This document shows, one piece after another, positions 1 to 9,915 of a stretch of DNA of 64,000 nucleotides. The first letter of the stretch is position 1; every line of letters begins with the position of its first letter. The DNA is taken from the NCBI RefSeq assembly GCF_022605725.1, contig NC_065560.1:22435052-22499051 (forward strand), in the 5' to 3' direction. The notes under the pieces are model-generated. The model was not told the origin of the DNA. It was given only the letters and a program-made list of their open reading frames with translations, and did not search any database. The translations under genes and the position numbers were made by a program. This DNA is from Anthonomus grandis grandis (Eukaryota; Arthropoda; Insecta; Coleoptera; Curculionidae).

Positions 1-161
1 ACAAACTTTTGGTTTCCATATATGTGCACCAAAAACCAAAAGTTTGGAAGTCTATATCTCGGCTTCTATAAGTACTAGCTTTAAAAATCCAACAATATTG
101 TCTTAGTTTCGACGTTCTGAATCCAACGAGACTATTCCCAAAGTCGTAGCTTTTTTACTAA

Positions 162-230
162 CCGAGATACAAACTTTTGGTTTCCATATATGTGCACCAA
201 AAACCAAAAGTTTGGAAGTCTATATCTCGG
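162..230. other. Extended dyad (double inverted repeat), representative copy
   Basis: The left arms ccgagata (162-169) and caaacttttggttt (170-183) pair perfectly with aaaccaaaagtttg (201-214) and tatctcgg (223-230). The arms total 22 bp, with a 17-nt loop (184-200) and an asymmetric 8-nt spacer on the right side only (215-222). The loop itself holds the short palindromes catatatg and gtgcac. The structure recurs in essentially every monomer. The inner arms are nearly invariant across the window; the outer left arm varies at two bases in the B and X types (ttgagata, ctgagata). Such dyads can bind dimeric proteins or extrude as cruciform or hairpin DNA, and non-B DNA of this kind has been proposed for centromeric satellites. 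The function here is inferred. Confidence 0.9.
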
Positions 231-840
231 CTTCTATAAGTACTAGCTTTAAAAATCCAACAATATTGTCTTAGTTTCGACGTTCTGAATCCAACGAGAC
301 TATTCCCAAAGTCGTAGCTTTTTTACTAACCGAGATACAAACTTTTGGTTTCCATATATGTGCACCAAAAACCAAAAGTTTGGAAGTCTATATCTCGGCT
401 TCTATAAGTACTAGCTTTAAAAATCCAACGGTTTTGTCTTAGTTTCGACGTTCTGAATCCAACGAGACCATTCCCAAAATCGTAGCTCTTTTACTAACCG
501 AGATACAAACTTTTGGTTTCCATATATGTGCACCAAAAACCAAAAGTTTGGAAGTCTATATCTCGGCTTCTATAAGTACTAGCTTTAAAAATCCAACAAT
601 TTTGTCTTAGTTTCGACGTTCTGAATCCAACGAGACCATTCCCAAAATCGTAGCTCTTTTACTAACCGAGATACAAACTTTTGGTTTCCATATATGTGCA
701 CCAAAAACCAAAAGTTTGGAAGTCTATATCTCGGCTTCTATAAGTACTAGCTTTAAAAATCCAACGGTTTTGTCTTAGTTTCGACGTTCTGAATCCAACG
801 AGACTATTCCCAAAGTCGTAGCTCTTTTACTAACCGAGAT

Positions 841-1008
841 ACAAACTTTTGGTTTCCATATATGTGCACCAAAAACCAAAAGTTTGGAAGTCTATATCTC
901 GGCTTCTATAAGTACTAGCTTTAAAAATCCAACGGTTTTGTCTTAGTTTCGACGTTCTGAATCCAACGAGACTATTCCCAAAGTCGTAGCTCTTTTACTA
1001 ACCGAGAT
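841..1008 (+). repeat. Reference (type G, default) monomer of the satellite
   Basis: This is a clean copy of the commonest monomer type. Its landmarks by unit position are: inner inverted repeat 2-15/33-46; octamer palindrome catatatg at 17-24 and hexamer palindrome gtgcac at 24-29 inside the loop; outer dyad arm tatctcgg at 55-62; agtact at 71-76; tttaaa at 80-85; a 9-bp direct repeat aatccaacg at 86-94 and 120-128; and the second outer dyad arm running from 162 into base 1 of the next unit. Seven CpGs fall at 60, 93, 110, 113, 127, 145 and 163. The unit is 56 codons long, so reading frames stay in register between monomers, but the frame that is otherwise open has a TAG at about 104-106 in nearly every copy. 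Confidence 0.95.
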
Positions 1009-2856
1009 ACAAACTTTTGGTTTCCATATATGTGCACCAAAAACCAAAAGTTTGGAAGTCTATATCTCGGCTTCTATAAGTACTAGCTTTAAAAATCCAA
1101 CGGTTTTGTCTTAGTTTCGACGTTCTGAATCCAACGAGACTATTCCCAAAGTCGTAGCTCTTTTACTAACCGAGATACAAACTTTTGGTTTCCATATATG
1201 TGCACCAAAAACCAAAAGTTTGGAAGTCTATATCTCGGCTTCTATAAGTACTAGCTTTAAAAATCCAACGGTTTTGTCTTAGTTTCGACGTTCTGAATCC
1301 AACGAGACCATTTTCAAAATCGTAGCTCTTTTACTAACCGAGATACAAACTTTTGGTTTCCATATATGTGCACCAAAAACCAAAAGTTTGGAAGTCTATA
1401 TCTCGGCTTCTATAAGTACTAGCTTTAAAAATCCAACAATTTTGTCTTAGTTTCGACGTTCTGAATCCAACGAGACCATTTTCAAAATCGTAGCTCTTTT
1501 ACTAACCGAGATACAAACTTTTGGTTTCCATATATGTGCACCAAAAACCAAAAGTTTGGAAGTCTATATCTCGGCTTCTATAAGTACTAGCTTTAAAAAT
1601 CCAACAATTTTGTCTTAGTTTCGACGTTCTGAATCCAACGAGACTATTTTCAAAGTTGTAGCTCTTTTACTAACCGAGATACAAACTTTTGGTTTCCATA
1701 TATGTGCACCAAAAACCAAAAGTTTGGAAGTCTATATCTCGGCTTCTATAAGTACTAGCTTTAAAAATCCAACGGTTTTGTCTTAGTTTCGACGTTCTGA
1801 ATCCAACGAGACTGTTCCCAAAGTCGTAGCTCTTTTACTAACCGAGATACAAACTTTTGGTTTCCATATATGTGCACCAAAAACCAAAAGTTTGGAAGTC
1901 TATATCTCGGCTTCTATAAGTACTAGCTTTAAAATTCCAACAATTTTGTCTTAGTTTCGACGTTTTGAATCCAACGAGACTATTCCCAAAGTCGTAGCTT
2001 TTTTACTAACCGAGATACAAACTTTTGGTTTCCATATATGTGCACCAAAAACCAAAAGTTTGGAAGTCTATATCTCGGCTTCTATAAGTACTAGCTTTAA
2101 AAATCCAACAATATTGTCTTAGTTTCGACGTTCTGAATCCAACGAGACTATTCCCAAAGTCGTAGCTCTTTTACTAACCGAGATACAAACTTTTGGTTTC
2201 CATATATGTGCACCAAAAACCAAAAGTTTGGAAGTCTATATCTCGGCTTCTATAAGTACTAGCTTTAAAATTCCAACGGTTTTGTCTTAGTTTCGACGTT
2301 CTGAATCCAACGAGACTATTTTCAAAGTTGTAGCTCTTTTACTAACCGAGATACAAACTTTTGGTTTCCATATATGTGCACCAAAAACCAAAAGTTTGGA
2401 AGTCTATATCTCGGCTTCTATAAGAACTAGCTTTAAAAATCCAACGGTTTTGTCTTAGTTTCGACGTTCTGAATCCAACGAGACTATTCCCAAATTCGTA
2501 GCTCTTTTACTAACCGAGATACAAACTTTTGGTTTCCAAATATGTGCACCAAAAACCAAAAGTTTGGAAGTCTATATCTCGGCTTCTATAAGTACTAGCT
2601 TTAAAATTCCAACAATTTTGTCTTAGTTTCGACGTTCTGAATCCAACGAGACTATTCCCAAAGTCGTAGCTTTTTTACTAACCGAGATACAAACTTTTGG
2701 TTTCCATATATGTGCACCAAAAACCAAAAGTTTGGAAGTCTATATCTCGGCTTCTATAAGTACTAGCTTTAAAAATCCAACAATATTGTCTTAGTTTCGA
2801 CGTTCTGAATCCAACGAGACTATTCCCAAAGTCGTAGCTCTTTTACTAACCGAGAT

Positions 2857-5208
2857 ACAAACTTTTGGTTTCCATATATGTGCACCAAAAACCAAAAGTT
2901 TGGAAGTCTATATCTCGGCTTCTATAAGTACTAGCTTTAAAAATCCAACAATATTGTCTTAGTTTCGACGTTCTGAATCCAACGAGACTATTCCCAAAGT
3001 CGTAGCTTTTTTACTAACCGAGATACAAACTTTTGGTTTCCATATATGTGCACCAAAAACCAAAAGTTTGGAAGTCTATATCTCGGCTTCTATAAGTACT
3101 AGCTTTAAAAATCCAACAATATTGTCTTAGTTTCGACGTTCTGAATCCAACGAGACTATTCCCAAAGTCGTAGCTTTTTTACTAACCGAGATACAAACTT
3201 TTGGTTTCCATATATGTGCACCAAAAACCAAAAGTTTGGAAGTCTATATCTCGGCTTCTATAAGTACTAGCTTTAAAAATCCAACGGTTTTGTCTTAGTT
3301 TCGACGTTCTGAATCCAACGAGACCATTCCCAAAATCGTAGCTCTTTTACTAACCGAGATACAAACTTTTGGTTTCCATATATGTGCACCAAAAACCAAA
3401 AGTTTGGAAGTCTATATCTCGGCTTCTATAAGTACTAGCTTTAAAAATCCAACAATTTTGTCTTAGTTTCGACGTTCTGAATCCAACGAGACCATTCCCA
3501 AAATCGTAGCTCTTTTACTAACCGAGATACAAACTTTTGGTTTCCATATATGTGCACCAAAAACCAAAAGTTTGGAAGTCTATATCTCGGCTTCTATAAG
3601 TACTAGCTTTAAAAATCCAACGGTTTTGTCTTAGTTTCGACGTTCTGAATCCAACGAGACTATTCCCAAAGTCGTAGCTCTTTTACTAACCGAGATACAA
3701 ACTTTTGGTTTCCATATATGTGCACCAAAAACCAAAAGTTTGGAAGTCTATATCTCGGCTTCTATAAGTACTAGCTTTAAAAATCCAACGGTTTTGTCTT
3801 AGTTTCGACGTTCTGAATCCAACGAGACTATTCCCAAAGTCGTAGCTCTTTTACTAACCGAGATACAAACTTTTGGTTTCCATATATGTGCACCAAAAAC
3901 CAAAAGTTTGGAAGTCTATATCTCGGCTTCTATAAGTACTAGCTTTAAAAATCCAACGGTTTTGTCTTAGTTTCGACGTTCTGAATCCAACGAGACTATT
4001 CCCAAAGTCGTAGCTCTTTTACTAACCGAGATACAAACTTTTGGTTTCCATATATGTGCACCAAAAACCAAAAGTTTGGAAGTCTATATCTCGGCTTCTA
4101 TAAGTACTAGCTTTAAAAATCCAACGGTTTTGTCTTAGTTTCGACGTTCTGAATCCAACGAGACCATTTTCAAAATCGTAGCTCTTTTACTAACCGAGAT
4201 ACAAACTTTTGGTTTCCATATATGTGCACCAAAAACCAAAAGTTTGGAAGTCTATATCTCGGCTTCTATAAGTACTAGCTTTAAAAATCCAACAATTTTG
4301 TCTTAGTTTCGACGTTCTGAATCCAACGAGACCATTTTCAAAATCGTAGCTCTTTTACTAACCGAGATACAAACTTTTGGTTTCCATATATGTGCACCAA
4401 AAACCAAAAGTTTGGAAGTCTATATCTCGGCTTCTATAAGTACTAGCTTTAAAAATCCAACAATTTTGTCTTAGTTTCGACGTTCTGAATCCAACGAGAC
4501 TATTTTCAAAGTTGTAGCTCTTTTACTAACCGAGATACAAACTTTTGGTTTCCATATATGTGCACCAAAAACCAAAAGTTTGGAAGTCTATATCTCGGCT
4601 TCTATAAGTACTAGCTTTAAAAATCCAACGGTTTTGTCTTAGTTTCGACGTTCTGAATCCAACGAGACTGTTCCCAAAGTCGTAGCTCTTTTACTAACCG
4701 AGATACAAACTTTTGGTTTCCATATATGTGCACCAAAAACCAAAAGTTTGGAAGTCTATATCTCGGCTTCTATAAGTACTAGCTTTAAAATTCCAACAAT
4801 TTTGTCTTAGTTTCGACGTTTTGAATCCAACGAGACTATTCCCAAAGTCGTAGCTTTTTTACTAACCGAGATACAAACTTTTGGTTTCCATATATGTGCA
4901 CCAAAAACCAAAAGTTTGGAAGTCTATATCTCGGCTTCTATAAGTACTAGCTTTAAAAATCCAACAATATTGTCTTAGTTTCGACGTTCTGAATCCAACG
5001 AGACTATTCCCAAAGTCGTAGCTCTTTTACTAACCGAGATACAAACTTTTGGTTTCCATATATGTGCACCAAAAACCAAAAGTTTGGAAGTCTATATCTC
5101 GGCTTCTATAAGTACTAGCTTTAAAATTCCAACGGTTTTGTCTTAGTTTCGACGTTCTGAATCCAACGAGACTATTTTCAAAGTTGTAGCTCTTTTACTA
5201 ACCGAGAT
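2857..5208 (+). repeat. 17-monomer HOR, copy 2 (first 14 monomers only)
   Basis: The order A A K L G G G M N O P Q R S repeats monomers 1-14 of the first copy. I noticed no base differences between the two while typing monomers. After the S monomer the sequence departs: W (T87 with CCC) stands where U is expected, followed by G G S S rather than V R. The right edge of this copy is therefore a recombination or deletion junction near 5209-5376. The near-identity implies a recent duplication. Confidence 0.88.
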
Positions 5209-7391
5209 ACAAACTTTTGGTTTCCATATATGTGCACCAAAAACCAAAAGTTTGGAAGTCTATATCTCGGCTTCTATAAGTACTAGCTTTAAAATTCCAA
5301 CGGTTTTGTCTTAGTTTCGACGTTCTGAATCCAACGAGACTATTCCCAAAGTCGTAGCTCTTTTACTAACCGAGATACAAACTTTTGGTTTCCATATATG
5401 TGCACCAAAAACCAAAAGTTTGGAAGTCTATATCTCGGCTTCTATAAGTACTAGCTTTAAAAATCCAACGGTTTTGTCTTAGTTTCGACGTTCTGAATCC
5501 AACGAGACTATTCCCAAAGTCGTAGCTCTTTTACTAACCGAGATACAAACTTTTGGTTTCCATATATGTGCACCAAAAACCAAAAGTTTGGAAGTCTATA
5601 TCTCGGCTTCTATAAGTACTAGCTTTAAAAATCCAACGGTTTTGTCTTAGTTTCGACGTTCTGAATCCAACGAGACTATTCCCAAAGTCGTAGCTCTTTT
5701 ACTAACCGAGATACAAACTTTTGGTTTCCATATATGTGCACCAAAAACCAAAAGTTTGGAAGTCTATATCTCGGCTTCTATAAGTACTAGCTTTAAAATT
5801 CCAACGGTTTTGTCTTAGTTTCGACGTTCTGAATCCAACTAGACTATTTTCAAAGTTGTAGCTCTTTTACTAACCGAGATACAAACTTTTGGTTTCCATA
5901 TATGTGCACCAAAAACCAAAAGTTTGGAAGTCTATATCTCGGCTTCTATAAGTACTAGCTTTAAAATTCCAACGGTTTTGTCTTAGTTTCGACGTTCTGA
6001 ATCCAACGAGACTATTTTCAAAGTTGTAGCTCTTTTACTAACCGAGATACAAACTTTTGGTTTCCATATATGTGCACCAAAAACCAAAAGTTTGGAAGTC
6101 TATATCTCGGCTTCTATAAGTACTAGCTTTAAAAATCCAACGGTTTTGTCTTAGTTTCGACGTTCTGAATCCAACGAAACTATTTCCAAAGTCGTAGCTC
6201 TTTTACTAACTGAGATACAAACTTTTGGTTTCCATATATGTGCACCAAAAACCAAAAGTTTGGAAGTCTATATCTCGGCTTCTATAAGTACTAGCTTTAA
6301 AAATCCAACGGTTTTGTCTTAGTTTCGACGTTCTGAATCCAACGAGACTATTCCCAAAGTCGTAGTTCTTTTACTAACCGAGATACAAACTTTTGGTTTC
6401 CATATATGTGCACCAAAAACCAAAAGTTTGGAAGTCTATATCTCGGCTTCTATAAGTACTAGCTTTAAAAATCCAACGGTTTTGTCTTAGTTTCGATGTT
6501 CTGAATCCAACGAGACTATTTTCAAAGTTGTAGCTCTTTTACTAACCGAGATACAAACTTTTGGTTTCCATATATGTGCACCAAAAACCAAAAGTTTGGA
6601 AGTCTATATCTCGGCTTCTATAAGTACTAGCTTTAAAATTCCAACGGTTTTGTCTTAGTTTCGACGTTCTGAATCCAACGAGACTATTTTCAAAGTTGTA
6701 GCTCTTTTACTAACCGAGATACAAACTTTTGGTTTCCATATATGTGCACCAAAAACCAAAAGTTTGGAAGTCTATATCTCGGCTTCTATAAGTACTAGCT
6801 TTAAAAATCCAACGGTTTTGTCTTACTTTCGACGTTCTGAATCCAACGAGACTATTCCCAAAGTCGTAGCTCTTTTACTAATTGAGATACAAACTTTTGG
6901 TTTCCATATATGTGCACCAAAAACCAAAAGTTTGGAAGTCTATATCTCGGCTTCTATAAGTACTAGCTTTAAAAATCCAACGGTTTTGTTTAGTTTCGAC
7001 GTTCTGAATCCAACGAGACTATTCCCAAAGTCGTAGCTCTTTTACTAACCGAGATACAAACTTTTGGTTTCCATATATGTGCACCAAAAACCAAAAGTTT
7101 GGAAGTCTATATCTCGGCTTCTATAAGTACTAGCTTTAAAATTCCAACGGTTTTGTCTTAGTTTCGACGTTCTGAATCCAACGAGACTATTTTCAAAGTT
7201 GTAGCTCTTTTACTAACCGAGATACAAACTTTTGGTTTCCATATATGTGCACCAAAAACCAAAAGTTTGGAAGTCTATATCTCGGCTTCTATAAGTACTA
7301 GCTTTAAAAATCCAACGGTTTTGTCTTAGTTTCGACGTTCTGAATCCAACGAGACTATTCCCAAAGTCGTAGCTCTTTTACTAACCGAGAT
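5209..7391 (+). repeat. Mixed satellite segment (W G G S S X Y Z S B G S G)
   Basis: Thirteen monomers have no clear internal HOR. The run S X Y Z S B G recurs later, at 30580-31755. Private changes include ccaactagac in the S monomer at 5713, a stop-removing TAG-to-TAC change in the B monomer at 6721, and a 1-nt deletion in the next monomer (tgtttag at about 6988-6994), which makes the 6889-7055 unit 167 bp. I see no genes here; the open frame at 6764-7036 is a by-product of the last two changes. Confidence 0.88.
6889..7055 (+). repeat. 167-bp deletion monomer
   Basis: This is a G-type monomer with one base lost in the gtcttag tract, which reads gtttag. It is the only monomer whose net length is below 168 bp, and it shifts the monomer phase by -1 until the insertions further right. 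Confidence 0.95.
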
Positions 7392-8065
7392 ACAAACTTT
7401 TGGTTTCCGTATATATGTGCACCAAAAACCAAAAGTTTGGAAGTCTATATCTCGGCTTCTATAAGTACTAGCTTTAAAAATCCAACGGTTTTGTCTTAGT
7501 TTCGACGTTCTGAATCCAACGAGACTATTCCCAAAGTCGTAGCTCTTTTACTAATTGAGATACAAACTTTTGGTTTCCATATATGTGCACCAAAAACCAA
7601 AAGTTTGGAAGTCTATATCTCGGCTTCTATAAGTACTAGCTTTAAAAATCCAACGGTTTTGTCTTAGTTTCGACGTTCTGAATCCAACGAAACTATTTCC
7701 AAAGTCGTAGCTCTTTTACTAACTGAGATACAAACTTTTGGTTTCCATATATGTGCACCAAAAACCAAAAGTTTGGAAGTCTATATCTCGGCTTCTATAA
7801 GTACTAGCTTTAAAATTCCAACGGTTTTGTCTTAGTTTCGACGTTCTGAATCCAACGAGACTATTTCCAAAGTCGTAGCTCTTTTACTAACTGAGATACA
7901 AACTTTTGGTTTCCATATATGTGCACCAAAAACCAAAAGTTTGGAAGTCTATATCTCGGCTTCTATAAGCACTAGCTTTAAAAATCCAACAATTTTGTCT
8001 TAGTTTCGACGTTCTGAATCCAACGAGACTATTCCCAAAGTCGTAGCTCTTTTACTAACCGAGAT
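7392..8065 (+). repeat. 4-monomer tandem duplication, copy 1 (674 bp)
   Basis: The order is B (with a 2-nt 'gt' insertion giving ccgtatatatg), X, a T87/T137/T163 monomer, and a C73-AA monomer. The insertion makes the first monomer 170 bp and is an excellent marker. The same four-monomer series starts again at 8066. The last monomer of this copy (7898-8065) has the C73-AA head of the equivalent monomer in copy 2 but the default CCC/G143/C145 tail, so it looks like the hybrid produced by the exchange that made the duplication. Confidence 0.92.
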
Positions 8066-8739
8066 ACAAACTTTTGGTTTCCGTATATATGTGCACCAAA
8101 AACCAAAAGTTTGGAAGTCTATATCTCGGCTTCTATAAGTACTAGCTTTAAAAATCCAACGGTTTTGTCTTAGTTTCGACGTTCTGAATCCAACGAGACT
8201 ATTCCCAAAGTCGTAGCTCTTTTACTAATTGAGATACAAACTTTTGGTTTCCATATATGTGCACCAAAAACCAAAAGTTTGGAAGTCTATATCTCGGCTT
8301 CTATAAGTACTAGCTTTAAAAATCCAACGGTTTTGTCTTAGTTTCGACGTTCTGAATCCAACGAAACTATTTCCAAAGTCGTAGCTCTTTTACTAACTGA
8401 GATACAAACTTTTGGTTTCCATATATGTGCACCAAAAACCAAAAGTTTGGAAGTCTATATCTCGGCTTCTATAAGTACTAGCTTTAAAATTCCAACGGTT
8501 TTGTCTTAGTTTCGACGTTCTGAATCCAACGAGACTATTTCCAAAGTCGTAGCTCTTTTACTAACTGAGATACAAACTTTTGGTTTCCATATATGTGCAC
8601 CAAAAACCAAAAGTTTGGAAGTCTATATCTCGGCTTCTATAAGCACTAGCTTTAAAAATCCAACAATTTTGTCTTAGTTTCGACGTTCTGAATCCAACGA
8701 GACCATTTTCAAAATCGTAGCTCTTTTACTAACCGAGAT
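8066..8739 (+). repeat. 4-monomer tandem duplication, copy 2 (674 bp)
   Basis: This repeats the 7392-8065 block, including the ccgtatatatg insertion at about 8082. The last monomer (8572-8739) carries C73, AA94-95, C133 with TTC, and A143. It differs from the last monomer of copy 1 only in its 3' part. Confidence 0.92.
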
Positions 8740-9915
8740 ACAAACTTTTGGTTTCCATATATGTGCACCAAAAACCAAAAGTTTGGAAGTCTATATCTCG
8801 GCTTCTATAAGTACTAGCTTTAAAAATCCAACGGTTTTGTCTTAGTTTCGACGTTCTGAATCCAACGAGACTATTCCCAAAGTCGTAGCTCTTTTACTAA
8901 CCGAGATACAAACTTTTGGTTTCCATATATGTGCACCAAAAACCAAAAGTTTGGAAGTCTATATCTCGGCTTCTATAAGTACTAGCTTTAAAATTCCAAC
9001 AATTTTGTCTTAGTTTCGACGTTCTGAATCCAACGAGACTATTCCCAAAGTCGTAGCTTTTTTACTAACCGAGATACAAACTTTTGGTTTCCATATATGT
9101 GCACCAAAAACCAAAAGTTTGGAAGTCTATATCTCGGCTTCTATAAGTACTAGCTTTAAAAATCCAACAATATTGTCTTAGTTTCGACGTTCTGAATCCA
9201 ACGAGACTATTCCCAAAGTCGTAGCTCTTTTACTAACCGAGATACAAACTTTTGGTTTCCATATATGTGCACCAAAAACCAAAAGTTTGGAAGTCTATAT
9301 CTCGGCTTCTATAAGAACTAGCTTAAAAAATCCAACGGTTTTGTCTTAGTTTCGACGTTCTAAATCCAACGAGACTATTCCCAAAGTCGTAGCTCTTTTA
9401 CTAACCGAGATACAAACTTTTGGTTTCCATATATGTGCACCAAAAACCAAAAGTTTGGAAGTCTATATCTCGGCTTCTATAAGTACTAGCTTTAAAATTC
9501 CAACGGTTTTGTCTTAGTTTCGACGTTCTGAATCCAACGAGACTATTCCCAAAGTCGTAGCTCTTTTACTAACCGAGATACAAACTTTTGGTTTCCATAT
9601 ATGTGCACCAAAAACCAAAAGTTTGGAAGTCTATATCTCGGCTTCTATAAGTACTAGCTTTAAAAATCCAACGGTTTTGTCTTAGTTTCGACGTTCTGAA
9701 TCCAACGAGACTATTCCCAAAGTCGTAGCTCTTTTACTAACCGAGATACAAACTTTTGGTTTCCATATATGTGCACCAAAAACCAAAAGTTTGGAAGTCT
9801 ATATCTCGGCTTCTATAAGTACTAGCTTTAAAAATCCAACGGTTTTGTCTTAGTTTCGACGTTCTGAATCCAACGAGACTATTCCCAAAGTCGTAGCTCT
9901 TTTACTAATTGAGAT
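8740..9915 (+). repeat. Lead-in segment with tail of the 29-mer HOR
   Basis: Seven monomers: G, V-like (without A19), R, an unusual A73 monomer with cttaaaaaat and A119 (9244-9411), W, G, B. The last five (9076-9915) match 18652-19491, the end of the 29-monomer HOR copy, including the unusual monomer. They therefore look like the end of an earlier, otherwise lost copy of that HOR. Confidence 0.85.

Larger units (their letters stand above)
1..2856 (+). repeat. 17-monomer HOR, copy 1
   Basis: The monomer type order is A A K L G G G M N O P Q R S U V R. The same order restarts at 2857, giving a 2856-bp higher-order period. Diagnostic members are the K/L pair (C133 with A143, CCC), the M/N pair (C133 with A143, TTC), P (G134), Q (T117) and the U-V pair, in which T143 is followed by A19 in the next unit. 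The window edge truncates whatever lies upstream. Confidence 0.9.

Noticed and set aside
162..230. Rho-independent terminator or tRNA-like hairpin
   Set aside because: The stem is AT-rich with a 17-nt loop, is present about 380 times and has no adjacent gene. A bacterial terminator or tRNA reading has no support.
6764..7036. Open frame of 90 codons on the + strand
   Set aside because: It starts at TTG inside a monomer and spans two satellite units. It is open only because of a TAG-to-TAC change and a 1-nt deletion. The translation is the repeat read twice, with no recognisable domain.
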